64,000 nt of DNA. It comes from Lindgomyces ingoldianus. Lineage: Eukaryota; Ascomycota; Dothideomycetes; Pleosporales; Lindgomycetaceae. The notes beneath the pieces are model-generated. The model worked only from the letters and a program-made list of their open reading frames with translations, did no database searches and was not told the DNA's origin. The translations under genes and the position numbers were made by a program. Location of the stretch: the NCBI RefSeq assembly GCF_010093535.1, contig NW_022985173.1, positions 539,919 to 603,918 on the forward strand, in the 5' to 3' direction. Each line of letters begins with the position of its first letter. Position 1 is the first letter of the stretch. Shown here piece by piece: positions 44,335-59,234 of this stretch.

Positions 44335-47300
44335 CTAATTAGTAGTTTAAATACTATAAAAAAAGAAGCTTTTTTTATACCTTTTTATTTAAAAGTTTAT
44401 GTATAAAAAAAATCCTTTTTCTTACTACTTTAACTATAAATTAGTAAGAGTAAAAACAGAGTTTAATTTATATGTAAGTAGCTATAAATCTTTATTTAGT
44501 TACTTAAGTAAAAGTAAAAAACCTGTCTATATAATACTGTTTAAAGGTATTATATAAATAGTAGTGCTTATTTAACACTAGAAGGTCTATTTTATCTTTT
44601 TGCATAAGGCTGTTTAGAGGCAGCGTACAATAAAAAGTAAGACAGCGCGTAATAACACATAATTAACTACTATAAAGTAATAAGCAACACTAGCTCTATC
44701 TATAACTAGCTAACATAATGTATTAACATATAACTAATACATACCTTTTATAGGCATTTTAGCAAAGACCCTAGCAAAGTAGATAAATATTAATAATTAA
44801 GTAAATAAAATTAAATTATTAAATAATATACCTAAGAAAAAGCTTAATTTATACATAGCTAACTTAATTATAAAACTCTACATGTTAAGCATAACAGACA
44901 TACATATACTTAAGAACTTTTAAAATAACTTTATAAAGTAAAAGCTTATACACTTTAGAGATCTTAGCTAACTATTTTTATAAAAACTAATTACTACTTT
45001 ATAAAATAAAGGCATTAGCTTTAAGAAAGACATAATAAAGGCTACTACACTATATAAACTTATAAAAAAAGAACACATATTTACTATTCTACTAAAGCAT
45101 TATATAAAACTATTACTACTATTGCTAGTCTTAATGCAACAGAGAATGTCTCTGTATAAATTACCTGCAGACCTAATACTTTCTCTGTAATTAGTACAAC
45201 TACCTTGTAATAGCTTACTGTACAAGAGCATAACTAGGCAGCTACATATTCCTGTAGCTACAGCTCTGCATAAGATTCCCTAAAGCTTATACCTACTGCA
45301 TATAATTTAACTACCTGCATAATTTATACTACATTACAGCCTATATAAACTTCTACTCTAGAGGGAAACTACTAAAGAAAAACTTTTAGCAGATAAAATT
45401 ATATAATTTTAAAAAGCATAAAAAAAGAATAATAACTACATAAGTTAACTATATAATATCTTTATAAATAAAATAAGAATTTTTATTAATTTATGTTAAT
45501 AGCTAGATATCTAGGAAACTTAGTACATAAACATCTTTCTAAACATTCTAGAAGGTTAGGCAAATATATACTATATGCACAACATAGGCCCTAGACATAA
45601 CTAGAAGCATTTATACAACACCTTAAGTAATTACTTTAATACTAATGTAAACTATAACTAGTATTAGATAAATTAGACAATAATAAGCTTTACATAAAGT
45701 AAGTAGAAAAACTTTATAAAAACTCTATATAAAGCTTTTAAAGCTATAATTAATAAACTTACTCTTATATAAAAAGCTCTTAGTCTATAATTCTAAAGTA
45801 AAATACTACTTTACACTACTATTATATAAGCATGCTAAGGGCAACTTAAACTTAAATAAGTAATGTTTTTAATTAAGCCTACATGTAAGGCACTATATAG
45901 TAACCTCTGTTTAGCACTTTAGGTTATAATTAATTAATAGAATAATACATTTATAAATAAATCCTAGAACGTGTACTACACTAATAGGTAATATAGCTTA
46001 CTATGTACACATAGCTATTAACAACATAAAAGAAGCCTAAGAGGATATAGAAAATTATTTAAACTATAGTCCTTTATATAATTAAAGTAATGCTTTATCT
46101 GTTATAAAAAAGAATGTTAGTTAATAAATTATCTTTACATAGATTAATCTTATGTAAAATACTAATATATTTTTTTATATAAAGAATTCTATAATAAGAC
46201 ACTAATGTATAAAAAAGTAAATGTGTATATTTAAAAGTTTAAAGGTAAACTAGAGTAAAAAAAAAAAAAGTTACATAATAATAATAACCTAAATAAAAAG
46301 AAAGGTAAGAAGATTATTAACTACCTTACTAATGCTACATTTCTTTACTACGCAACTGCAGAGGACATCTACAGCCTAAAACTTAAAGGATACGCAGAAT
46401 AGTTTATTTTTAAAGATTAATACTATATAGTATACTAAGGTAAACTATAGGATACTAGCGCAGTAAGGATCTTTACTATAAGAAAGTTATAACTTAAAGC
46501 ATACCTATAAAAATTCTCTTATACAAAAGTAGACTAAACACTAAGGAAAAAAAGTATTAGCTTTAAAAAATAAAAATTAATAAAATTAATTAGTACTATA
46601 TAAATTACTAACTTAGTTAGTAATGTAACATATTACATTCTAAAGACTTTAACACTATTTCTACTATTACTAGTAAATGCTAACTAACTTAGGGCATACT
46701 TTAACAACATTTTAAATGTTATTATATGTAAATACAAAACTACTGTTTTTATTATATAAAAATAAAGACACTTTTTTTTTAATATTAGTAAAGAAGAATT
46801 TATGTCTTTCTTTACTAAATTAAAACTTTACTACTTCTACTGCTAATTTAGACACCTCTATATAAAGAGACTCTAGAAGATGCTAACTAGCGCTAGCTAC
46901 AACATTAATGCTGTAGTGCTAGAAAAGATTAAGAAGTTCTGCTACCTCTACTAATTATATAACTAGGCTTTATAAAGATTTAAGTTTATAATTAAAGATA
47001 ACACCTACTTTAACTATAAAATTATTATTAATATTATATAAATTAATAATAAGAATGTTTTACATATTATTAATATAAACACATTATTTTAGGCTACTAC
47101 ATTTCTAAAATTTATGTCTGCATAAGATACCTAGAATGCACTGTGTAAATGCTAGATTAACACTTATTAAGAACTTTTAGACTATATTATGTATAACTTT
47201 AGTATAAACTTTACTTTAGAGGATTTTTAAGCTTATGTAAAGATTATAAGAGCTATATGTAGGCAGATGCCTATAGAAGCACATTAAGTAGTTAGAAAAG

Positions 47301-47604
47301 TTAAGCGTGTGCATACACTTCTCTAACAAGTGTTTAACATCTTAAAGACTAAGCTAGGTAACTGTACAGATAATAAGACTATTCTGTAAATAGCAGTTAA
47401 GGCTTTAAATAACACAGCTAGCCTACACAGTTTAGTACCTACGCTGCTAGTTTTTAAAGCATACTTAAGAATTAACTTAAACTCTCTACTATTACTAAAT
47501 ATTATTGCATAAGCAAGTGCTATATAAAAAGTAATAAAGATACTTTAAAAAGACTATATAAAAGTAAATATTAATTATATAATTAACACTTATAATAGCT
47601 TTAT

Positions 47605-47857
47605 TGTTGAATGGACTCTCTGCTAGCTAGCACTTGGTGTTAGCAAATGCGTACAAGACAGAGAGGTTTGCACGGTGTAAACATCGCACAGGGGTGTTAG
47701 GTAACTAGTGTTAATTGCTTCTTGTTGTTTTCTATTGTACAAAGGAAAGGGGTTAATATAGTCCTAAACTCTGCGCACAGATCTCTGTGCACAGGGATCT
47801 AGGCGCATCTAAGCCACGTGACTATTAACTAGGCGCCTAAATATTACTATTTAGGCA
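47605..47857 (-). repeat. LTR of copia C (left)
   Basis: 253 bp, TGTTGAATGGACTCTC...TATTTAGGCA on the plus strand. Confidence 0.88.
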
Positions 47858-50800
47858 TTAGCAACTTTTTGTTTTTCCTTTATACAGGACTTGCCTTGTT
47901 TACACATATAGTAGATAGGTTGCTGTAGGGCCCTTTTTGCCTATCTTGTATAGGCTTAAGTCTGTTAACTAACGCTTTAACTCTAACAGTTAGTTAGTTA
48001 TATAAAATTAGTTCCTTAAGAGCAGAGTTTAGCGCCTTCTTTGTATAGGCATTTGTAGGGTTGTCCCTTCTATTAATCTACCTAATCTCTATAATCTCCC
48101 TCTTCTTATATAATTCTTAAATTAACATAATATTAATTATAAGTCTCTTCTTATTTGTTGTCCTAAGCTTTATAAGACATTTATACAAAGATCTTAAATC
48201 TGTGCATAGTACAATAGGTATAGAAGGTATTCTAAGCATACATGTAATCTAGTTAATTGTTGTGCTTAGTGCAATTGCGCAGTTAAATCCTCCTACTATT
48301 CTATATAATTTACTAGCTAGTATAGAGCAGGTAACCTGTTTACACTTAGAGAAGTTCTAGTGTATAATATTGCCTATAATTTTAAAGTTATATAAGTTCC
48401 TAGTGCGCTGCTTTATTCTAAGAATAATAAGAAAGCTAAGCTATAAACTTAGGTTCTTATTATTTATAAATAATTTATTAGTAAAGATAAACAACTTTGT
48501 ATAGAAAAGATTAAGTAGTACATATAATAATCCTCTATTCTAGTTGTTAATTTGCTATTAGATTTGTACATTTAATGCCTTAATATTGTTGTACAACAGT
48601 AACACAACTTAAGCAGCAGTAGACAGGTCAAATGCTGCCTCAGGTTGACATACTAATGCAATATAGGCACCTCGCGCGCGCTGTTTGACGTACTTCTGCG
48701 CAGCATCCTCTACCTTAGACTCTATTGTGTGTAGATTCCTAGCTTAACTTTTTTATATAAAAATAATATTATTTTATATAAGGTAGATCTTTCTTCTATT
48801 AAATTTAATAGCCTAATTATGCAATAGTATAGTCTTAGGCTTTACTTAGAAGTTAGCTTTAAGTAATTTTTTTTTCTCTCTTTATGCAAAATTAGCTGTA
48901 ACAATACTAAGGGTATTATCTGTCTACAGTCCTGTAATACTAAACACTGTTAGGCCTTTATATGTAATTAATAAGCATAAATTATATAATAAGGTTTTTA
49001 TAAAAAGTCTATTTTTATAATAGTTATAGTATGTCTTAAACTAATACAAGCCTAACTCTACTGCGCTGTATAGTAGTTGTACAACTCTAAATATTGTGTG
49101 TGGAGGGAAGCTTTTACAGAGTTCTCTTAGTAGTTATATAAAGAGAGTGTAAACAAGCTTGTCTATTAATTATACATATGCCTAGGTAATATTGCGTAGT
49201 TTACAGTGCATGTTGTACAAAGCTATTAGTAATAGGCTAATAGCTAGAATTAACCTCTAACTTATTTTCTAAATTATAGGAGACTATATAAGAATCTCCT
49301 TCTTCTTCTTATCTAAATGTCCTGCAAACATAAGTTGTAACTTTTTATATAGTTTTATTAATTTCCCTTTAACTTTATGTATAAGTTAAAGGTTAAAGAT
49401 CTGTCTTTTATAAATTAATAAATTATATAAAAGTACTTTAAACATGCTACTTATAATTAGACTTTTTATTTCTGTACAGTCTAATTCTTTAAATAGTCTC
49501 TTAGGTGTTGTAATTACACTGTCTGCATAGAGCTTAATTACTAGCGCGTAGTCTTCCTTTTCCTTTTAGGTTAGGAATGTTGTAGCCTGTAGATTCTTAC
49601 ATAGTCTCTCTTAGCTTTTCTTAGCTAGCTGTAGTTCTAGTTTTAGTTTGTACAATAAATCTAATGCTGCTTAAGAGGCTGTTTTGTGCGGTCTATTAAC
49701 TAGAGTTAGTTGCTTGTGTGGGCAACCTCTCTTTTATGCCTATAGAGGATCCCTTTGTACTAGGGCTAGTTTGTCTAGATCTAGCAATTCTTGTGCAGGT
49801 TTATCCTTATCCTTTATATAATAATATGGCATAACTTGTGTGCAGCAGAGTTTTACTAGACTGTTCTCTATCTTAATAATAATGTCTAGGGCCTTAATTC
49901 CCTTTACTATGTGCAGTCTTATTTATCCCTTTTTCTTTTACTACGTCTTTACTTTAAAACTAAGTAGGAGATTTAGTACTTTATATAAGGTTAAACTATT
50001 CTAGGTATTAATTATATAATTAATATTAACTTTTACCCTCTTACTTTAAAGCATCTTTATTGCCTTTTATACAGCGTTAGCTTGTGTAATAATATTAAGG
50101 GATAGTGCAGAATCTATGTTAATTCTTAGGTACATTCTAAACATAAGCAATGTAGGTATAAAACTGTTTAGTTCTACTATATTATTTAGGGCTTTAACAG
50201 CTATCTATAACACTAACTTATTATTTGTACAATTATCTAATTCTGCACAGAGGATATTGTACGCACGTTGCAGTGGTGCGTGCGCGCGCTTAATCTTCCC
50301 TAGAGCCTAATAGGCCTTTACTAGCATCTGTTAACACGTTGCTTCTATAATCTTTGCGTGATTCTAGAAGTCTTTAGATGCAAAGTTTATACTAGGGTTA
50401 TGTATAATATAATTAGGTAGGCCTTAGTACATGTTAATTTAACACTTGTAGAGCGCGTCCTAGGTATCTTGTGCAGACATTAATTTTAAGAAGGTTGCTG
50501 CTTAGAATAATGTATCTATGTTAATTACATGTAGTACGTCTTAGTTGCTAATTTATATAACATTAATTACTATCTTATAGTTAAAGTGCAAGTTGTCTTT
50601 AATTATAAACTTAAATCTTTATAGTGCTAGGTTATGTAGCTAACACATGTAGCAGAACTTCTTAATCTCTTTAAGTATAGAGAGATTAACGTTATGTCTA
50701 GCGTTCTTAAGCATTGTGTAAAGTTATTCTGTATAAGAATAGCTAAATCTTCTATGCAGTTATTAAAGTTTACATTTAGTAAAAAAGGACATTAATTCCT

Positions 50801-53241
50801 TTTTTTATATATTAAAGAATAGATAACTTTATTTTTGTACAACTAAGACAGTATTCCTATTGCTTTGTACAATCACATTCTGCACGTTGTTAAAGTACGC
50901 ACCTATTTAGTCTGCGTCTGCCAGAGACAGTAGGAACAGTGTTAGGGTGTCTAGAATGTAATATGTTATGTTACTAACTAGGTTAGTAATTTATATAGTA
51001 CTAATTAATTTTATTAATCTTTGTTCTTTAAAGCTAATACTCTTCTTCCTTAGTGTTTAGTCTACTTTTATATAAGGGAATTCTTACAGGTATGCTTTAA
51101 GTTATAACTTCCCTACAGTAGAGATCCTTGCTGCGCTAGTATCCTATAGTTTACCTTAGTATACTGTATAGTATTAATCTTTAAGGATAAACTGTTCTGC
51201 GTATCCTTTAGGTTCTAGGCTGTAGATGTCCTCTGCAGTTGCGCAGTAAAGAAATGTAGCATTAGTAAGGTAGTTAATAATCTTCTTACTTTTTTTTTTA
51301 TCTAAGTTGTTATTATTATGCAACTTTTTTTCTTTTTACTCTAGTTTGCCTTTAAACTTTTAAATATACACATTTACTTTCTTATACATTAGTGTCTTAT
51401 TATAGAATCTTTTATATAAAGAGATATATTAGTGTTTTGCATAGAATTAATCTATGTAAGAATAATTTATTAACTAACATCCTTTTTTATAATAGACAAA
51501 GCATTGCTTTAATTATGTAGAGGACTGTAGTCTAAATAATTCTTTATATCCTCTTAGGCTTCTTCTATGTTGTTAATAGCTATGTGTATGTAGTAAGCTA
51601 TATTGCCTATTAGTGTAGTACACATTTTAGGATTTATTTATAAATGCATTATTCTATTAATTAATTATAACCTAAAGTGCTAAATAAAGGTCACTGTACA
51701 GTGCCTTATATGTAGGCTTAATTAAGAACATTGCTTATTTAAGTTTAAGTTGCCCTTAGCATGCTTATATAACAGTAGTGTAAAGTAGTATTTTGCTTTA
51801 GAATTATAGACTAAGAGCTTTTTATGTAAAAGTAAGTTTATTAATTATAGCTTTAAAAGCTTTATGTAGGGTTTTTATAAAGTTCTTCTACTTACTTTAT
51901 GTAAAGCTTATTATTGTTTAATCTATCTAATACTAGTTGTAGTTTATATTAGTATTAAAGTAATTGCTAAGCTGCTTGTACAGTAACTTTTATAATTATC
52001 CTAGACTAATATTATAAAGGTAGAACATGTGTGCGCGCTTTTTAAAGATATTAGAAAAGATGCTTGCATATAATGCCTTAAAAATAGTAAGGTGTTAGCA
52101 GAGCTTTATAAATACTATAGCCTTATTAGCTAGGATATTATATAGTTGCCTTATGTAGTTGTTCTTCTTCTTTTATGCTTTCTAGAATTATACAACCTTC
52201 TTAGGCGCAAGGTTCTCTACTGTAATATCTTATGTAAGTAGAAGTTAGTATAGATTATACAGTAATTAAATTATATACAGTGGGTACAAGCTTTAGGGAA
52301 TCTTATGTAGAGCTGTGGCTACAGGAACATGTAGCTGCCTAGTTGTGCTCTTGTACAGTAAGCTCTTGCAAGGTAGTTGTACTAATTACAGAGGAAGTAT
52401 TAGGTCTATAGGTAATTTATATAGAGACATCCTCTGTTGCGTTAAGACTAGCAATAGTAGTAATAGTTTTATATAATGTTCTAGTAGAATAGTAAACATG
52501 TGTTTTTTTTTTATAAGTCTATATAGTATAGTAGCCTTTATTATGTTCTTCTTAAAGCTAATGCCTTTATTCTATAGAGTAGTAATTAGTTCTTATAAAA
52601 ACAGTTAGCTAAGATTTTTAAAGTGTATAAGCTTTTACTTTATAAAGTTATCTTAAAAGTTCTTAAGCATATATATGTTTGTTGCGCTTAATGTGCAGAG
52701 TTTTATAATTAAGTTAGCTGTGTATAAATTAAGCTTATTTTTAAGTGTATTATCTAATAGTTTAATTTTATCTACTTAATCTTTAATGTTTGTCTGCTTT
52801 GCTAGGGTCTTTACTAAGATGCCTATAAAAGGTATGTATTAGTTGTATGTTAATATGTTATGCTAGCTAGTTATAGATAGAGCTGGCGTTGCTTGTTGCT
52901 CTATAGTAGTTAGTTATGCGTTGTTGCGCGCTGTCTTACTTCTTGTTGTACGCTGCCTCTAAACAGCCTTATGCAAAAAGATAAAACAGACCTTCTAGTG
53001 TTAAATAAGCACTACTATTTATATAATACCTTTAAATAGTATTATACAGATAGGTTTCTTACTCTTGCTTAGGTAACTAAACAAAGATTTATAGCTACTT
53101 GTATATAAATTAGACTTTGTCTTTACTCTTGCTAATTTATAGTTAAAGTAGTAAGGAAAAGAATTCTTCTTATACATAAACTTTTAAATAGAAAGGTATA
53201 AAAAGAGCTTTCTCTTTTATAGTATTTAAACTACTAATTAG

Positions 53242-53494
53242 TGTTAAATAGACTCTCTGCTAGCTAGCACTTAGTGTTAGCAAATGCGTACAAGACAGAG
53301 AGGTTTGCACAGTGTAAACATTGCATAGGGGTGTTAGGTAACTGGTGTTAATTGCTTCTTGTTGTTTTCTATTGTATGAAGGAAAGGGGTTGATATAGTC
53401 CTAAACTCTGCGCACAGATCTCTGTGCACAGGGATCCGGGCGCATCCAAGCCACGTGACTATCAACTAGGCGCTCGAATATCACTATTCGGACA
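53242..53494 (-). repeat. LTR of copia C (right)
   Basis: 253 bp, TGTTAAATAGACTCTC...CTATTCGGACA on the plus strand, less RIP-damaged than the left copy. It keeps a dyad-like stretch gcgcacagatctctgtgcac. Confidence 0.9.
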
Positions 53495-53569
53495 TTTATA
53501 ACATATAAAGTTTTTAACCTCCCCCTTAGCTTAAAAATTATAGCATAAAAAAAAAAAAGGCTAGACTAG

Positions 53570-53887
53570 TGTCACGATTGTGCACGAGTAAGGTTATAGA
53601 GCTTTACAGAGGTCTAGTTTAATTACTACGTGAGGTATCATGGTAGGTACAAGACGTTGTGTGAGGAACAGGAAGGTTTAGAAGAAAATTAGTAATTAAA
53701 TACTTAGCTTAGAAGTCTAAGCGCTTTAAGTATAAATTAAGCCTGTTCTAGGTTTAGTTAGTGTTAAGGCAATTTGTGCTTAAGTTTATGTCTGTGTTAT
53801 GTTGTGTTTATATCAGACGTGCACTAATAATACTCTAGTACGCGTCTAATATAGTTATGTCTGGGATCTAGAGAGGATACTGTGACA
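53570..53887 (-). repeat. LTR of gypsy element 2 (left)
   Basis: 318 bp, TGTCACGATTGTGC...GATACTGTGACA on the plus strand, followed by gtaccccccccc. Confidence 0.92.
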
Positions 53888-56800
53888 GTACCCCCCCCCT
53901 TATTAGAAAGGGAATCCTTCACATTAGTAGTTCTAGCATTAGGTTGTCTTTGTTAGGGTACAGGTTTAGTTTAGATAGGTATTAGGTGTAGAATTAGGTT
54001 ACTGCAGAGTTCTCTTGCAGGGCTTCTGTAGGTTTCTATAACAGTTTATTATATCTAGTCTATTTTATAAGGTATTTATAGATATGTTTTTTTTTGTTAA
54101 ACTAAATCTGTTTAATGTCTTCTACAACATATTCTAGTTTATTGTTTATAATAACAGGTTTAGGTGGCAGGTTTAGCTGTCTAGGTAGATAGTTAGATTT
54201 AGGGGCTGCTTAGCGCAGCAACAATACGTGGAACACAGGGTGTATCTTTATGCTGTCAGGTAGGATTAATTAGTAAGCGTGCAATAAGACTATATAGGCT
54301 ACTGTAAAAGGGCTAAGGTTCTTCTAATTAAGTTTCTTTAATTATTAGTTTATTTAGATATTTCTAGTGTCTAGCTAGACCTTCTTGCCAGCTGCATACG
54401 CAGGGGTAGAGGTTTAGAATTAGTTTATGTATTCTTGTTAAAGAGCTTAAGCCTATGTAAGCTCTTTATAAACATATTTAGATATGTTTTAGATCTTATT
54501 AATAAGTCTATTTATGTTTGTTACTTATATAGATTAATAAGTTAGTTAGGGGGTATTTATAAGTAGTTTAAATTTTATTTAGAGGTAGTATCTATAGTTT
54601 GCTAAGAACAGGGATACTTATGTTAATTTAGATGTTGTGTTATTAGCTTTAAACTGTGCTGTAGCTAACTATTTTACCTAGTTGTCCTACTAGTAGTTTA
54701 TGTACGCTTATAGAACTTGTTCTATTACAGTGTTTATGTTCTTAGTCTAGCTGTTAGTCTCTAGGTGAAAAGCTGTAGATAGATAGAGGATAATTTAGAG
54801 CTGTTTACAGAGTTTATCCTAGAAGGCTAAGACAAACTGCGTACTTCTGTCTAATATAATTGTGTTAGGCAGGCTATAGTAAACCTATATGTATTAGTAG
54901 AATAACTAGGCTATATTAGGGGCAGTTATAGAGGAATATAGTATTAAGTGTTAATACTTAGTTAAGTAATTAACAACTACTATAATATTTATGTACCTTT
55001 TAGATAGGGGTAGGTCTATAATAAAATTAATTAATATGTCTTTCTAAGCTTATTTAGGGATTAGGAGTAGTTTAAGTAGGCTATTATACCTTTTTTAAAA
55101 GGCCTTTACTTTACAGCAAGTATAGCAACATAATACGTATTAGCGTACAGTATGGAACATGCGGGGCTAGTAGTACTCTCTCTGTAGTAGGTTAAGAGTC
55201 TTTCCTCTGCCTAGGTGTTCTCTAACAGGCAAGTTGTGTACAATTTAGAGTAGTTTAATTCTTAGTTTATTAGAATTAGGGATTATAAGTTAGTTATAGT
55301 AATATAGCTTACTATTTTAGTTTTTGTAGTTAGCTAGTGTTACTTTTTTTAACTAACTAGTGCTGTTTTAGAGCAGGTCTAAGGTTTTTTAGATAAATTT
55401 ATTATTTAGATACTTATTAGTAATAATTTAATTAATTATCTAATTTGTTTTGTTTAGGTTAAGGTCTAAAAATAGCTTAGGTTAGAGCAGAGTTTAGTGT
55501 TAAGCCTTTTACACTTCTTCTTAAGCAGGGATGTCTTAGGATTGCCTTGTAAGGGCATCTAGTTTCCCTCTGTCTTAACTAGGATAATAAGTAATCTTAA
55601 AATTAAAACAGGACAGGTATTTAGACTAATAGGCTTGTTAGTAGCTAAGTTATTTTGTAGTTGCAAAGTACTGTAAGTTCTTATAGTTAGATAGGACCTG
55701 TATTAGATGCGCTACACCTTCTAGTTTAGGTTGCTATTATTTAAAGTAGTGTACTATAGCAAGCAATTTCTTGTTGTAGATCTTATAATTGCCTTCTGCA
55801 GGACTTATTTTTTTTAAGAAGTATGTAATAGGCCTAATAGTCCTGTCTAGCTTAGTCTAGAAGAGAACTCCTGCTACTACGTAGTCTAAGGCATTAGCTT
55901 CTATAAGTATTAGTAGTTTAGAGTTAAAGTAGTAGAGTATTAGGGCTTTAGTAAAGGCTTTTTTTAGCTAGTTAAAGGACTGTTAGTAATTTAAGTTAAA
56001 GTTAAATTAAACCTCTTTCTTAGTAAGTGTAATTATAGGGCTTACTAGCTGTAAGAAGTTGTTAATAAATTATTAGTAAAAGTTAGTAAATTTTATAAAG
56101 GCTTAAACATTCTTTACGTCCTTTAGGTATTACTAATCTAGCACAGTCTAAACCTTAACAGGGTCTATTTAGATGCTATTTGTAGAGATTATATATCCTA
56201 AATATGTAACCTTTAATTAGTAGAACTTGCATTTGTCTATGTTAAGTTGCAGACCTGCTTCTTCTATAGCCTTTAGCACTAGGCGTACATGCTGTTTATG
56301 CTCTAAAAGGCTATTACTGTAGATTAGAATATTATTAATATACATAGTGCAGAACACGTCTAGGTAGGGTTAGAGCAAGTTGTTTATAAAATGTTAAAAA
56401 GTACTAGGCGTGTTAGCTAAGCTAAAGGGCATTACTAGGTACTTAAATAGTCTGTATTAGGTCTAAAATGCTGTTAGCTACTTGTTGCCTTTTGCTATCT
56501 TTAGCTTGTTAAAGGCAGTAATAATATTTAACTTTATAAAATACTTTACTTTGCTTAGTTAGCTTAGGGTTTCTTATAAGAGGGGAATTAGGTATTAGTT
56601 TTTAATAGTAATAGTGTTTAGTCTTTAGTAGTTAACGCAGAATTAGAGCCTACTTTTAGGTTTCTTTATAAATAGTATAGGTAACGCTACTAGTAAGAAG
56701 CTAGCTTAAATAAACCCTTTTTTTAGGTTCTTGTTAAGGTATTTTTAGAGCACTTTTAATTTGTTTAGCAACATCCTATATAGTGGCCTATAACTAGGTT

Positions 56801-58916
56801 GTTTGCTAGGCTTAAGGGTTATCTAGTAATTGTACAGATGTTGTATTAGAAGCTTATTAAACTTATCTTAAAAGAAAACATGCAACAGGTTGTAGTAGTC
56901 TTAAGGGACTATTGTTCTTAAGTTAGTGTGTTTTTAGGGAGCTAAAGCTTAGTCTATATTAGAAATTGTAACTGCGTAGATTTTGTAATCTAGTTGTTAA
57001 GCTAGGGTCACAAACAGGGCAGGTCCTATGTAGCAGATGTCTATCTGCTGTTTAAGTCCTAGTTTATGTTTAAATTAGGTAGGTAAAGGTTTCTTAAAGG
57101 CTTTTTTTTCTTTAGGTTTAGGTAGTTGTTAAATTATTTTATGTAGCCTATTTTAGTAAGAGGCCTAGCTTATTAGCCTTACTTAAGTAGTTTTTTTTTA
57201 AGTTATTAGAGAGTAGGTCTAGAGACCTTCTGTATTAAGTGCTATTTAGGTGTTGTTTAGGTGTGAGCGTAAGCATATGTTTTAGCATTAGAAAAAGTTA
57301 AAGTTTAGAACTTACTCTTAGTAATTAAAAGTAACCTTATGCTAATATAGCTATAGTTATTCTAGGATTAGGTTATAACATCTTATGTTTATTACATAGA
57401 GCTTAATCTGCTCTTTATAGTGTTAGTAGGTAATTATAACAGTTATAGTATAAGAGATAGAACCTCCTTTAAGTTGTTTTTTATTAAATCTAGTTAAGTA
57501 AATTGTTTAAGTAAGCAGTGTTAATTAGAGATTTAGTTTGTGCGCTAGTTCTTTGTTAATGTAACCTATGCTGTTTACTTCTAAGTTAATAAGAGCTTAT
57601 ATTAAAGCTAATACAGTTTTTTGTTGTAAATATATAGGAATATTAACTTAGTACTTCTAGTTGTTAGTAGGGGACTTAGCCTATAGGTTAGCAGAGATCT
57701 AGTGTTGAATTAGTCCTAGGGGGCAACTTAGCCCTAGGACAAGCCTTTTTGCAGGCTCCTACTGCTATAGCTGCGGCTATGTTAAGAGTGGTAAGAGGGA
57801 TTAGAGCTTAAATACAAGTTAGAGCCCTTACAAGAACAAGATTAAAACAGTAAGGATTTTTAATAAGTGCTAGCAGCGCTACTTGCGCAGACTTAAGGAA
57901 GAGAAATAGAGTAGTTTTAGAAGATATAACTATGCTTACTGCACTTAAAGCATTAACTTTTTTTTTTGTAATTTTTATGCTTTCTAGAACTAACTAGAGC
58001 ATAATTTAAATTAATTTTTATTATGTTAGGGTTCTTATTTGCAACTGCGCTAGTTTAGGGGCGTATTAGGGCTTGTATAGGGAGGAACCTTATGTTATTA
58101 TTGTAGGTAGCAATTAGGTTTACATACGCATTAAAGTTGTTTAGAAGGGGTTCTTCTACTATAGCGCGTTACAGTTTAGTTAAGAGGGAGTTATATAGGG
58201 CTGTAATTAGACCTATCTTATTTAGGCCTGTATTAAATGCAAGTTAGCAGAACTTAGTAAAGTGTAAGGTAAAGCTTTTTCTTTTTTATTATAGGGTGTT
58301 TAGGTAACTTAGGGCTGTTAACTCTTTGTTTAGGTCTTTATAAGTTGCTTACAGGAACACTATAAATTAATCTAAGTTAATAATATCTTTATCTATTAGT
58401 AAGTTAATTAAGGCTGTTATGTTGTAGTTAAGTTAAAAGTAGGCATATAGTAACTAAGAGTGTTTAGAGGGGAATTAGTCTGCGTTTCCTTTAAGTTTGT
58501 ATTAGAGCTTATATAGGAAGAAAGGTAGGTCTTTCTGTTTTCTGTTAAACAGCAGGGGATTAGGGAGTTAGTTAGATTTTATTACTAGGTTAGAGGGGTT
58601 ATAGGTTGTAGGCAGTGTTAGGTAGGAGGAAGTTAAGCTATCTCTAGACTTCTAGGTAGGCTTTAAGGCTAGTAAGTTCTTAGTTCCTACTACTATAACA
58701 AAAGTTAAGGCAGAAACAGACTACTTAATAATATAAAGCTATTCTTTAAAGTCCTTTTAAAAAGCTTTAAAGCTTATAACATAGCAGCTTTTTTATAAAG
58801 CAAGCGCTTTTTAGAAGGCTTCTTAGCTTACTTTAATAGCTTAGAGTTGTATAAGTACTAAGCTTATTAGATTAGATTTAGAGGCTATTCTTAGCTAAAG
58901 TTTTAACACAACATAA

Positions 58917-59234
58917 TGTTATAATTATGCACAAGTAAGGTTATAGAGCTTTACAGAGGTCTAGTTTAATTACTACATAAGGTATTATAGTAAGTACAAG
59001 ACGTTGTGTAAGAAATAGAAAGGTTTAGAAGGAAATTAGTAATTAAATACTTAGCTTAGAAGTCTAAGCGCTTTAGGTATAAATTAAGCCTGTTCTAGGT
59101 TTAGTTAGTGTTAAGGTGATTTATGCTTAAGTTTATGTCTGTGTTGTGTTGTGTTTGTGTCAGACGTGCACTAATAATACTCTAGTACGCGTCTGATACG
59201 GTTATGTCTGGGATCCGGGGAGGATACCGTGACA
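58917..59234 (-). repeat. LTR of gypsy element 2 (right)
   Basis: 318 bp, TGTTATAATTATGC...ATACCGTGACA on the plus strand, followed by ACTAG. Confidence 0.92.

Larger units (their letters stand above)
47605..53494 (-). mobile_element. Copia LTR retrotransposon C, nested in B
   Basis: 5890 bp, 253-bp LTRs and a perfect duplication TTTAT (47600-47604, 53495-53499). Coding is on the minus strand. At about 48720-48600 it reads DAAQKYVKQRARGAYIALVC and then QPEAAFDLSTAA, the conserved RT/RNase H end of fungal copia elements, well preserved there. At about 51280-51210 the segment matches copia A/B pol in reverse. Many TAA/TAG remain, so it is not functional, but damage is lighter than in its host. 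Confidence 0.92.
53570..59234 (-). mobile_element. Gypsy LTR retrotransposon 2, nested in B
   Basis: 5665 bp, 318-bp LTRs, and a perfect duplication ACTAG (53565-53569, 59235-59239). The empty site is visible in copia A at 39919-39923. It is coded on the minus strand with a C-rich/G-rich polypurine tract next to the left LTR. RT is at about 56400-56320 (PYLDVFCTMYINNILIYS on the minus strand). It lacks the Fot1 insert and the gap of gypsy element 1, so it is the complete reference copy here. RIP damage is clear but lighter than in copia B. Confidence 0.94.
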
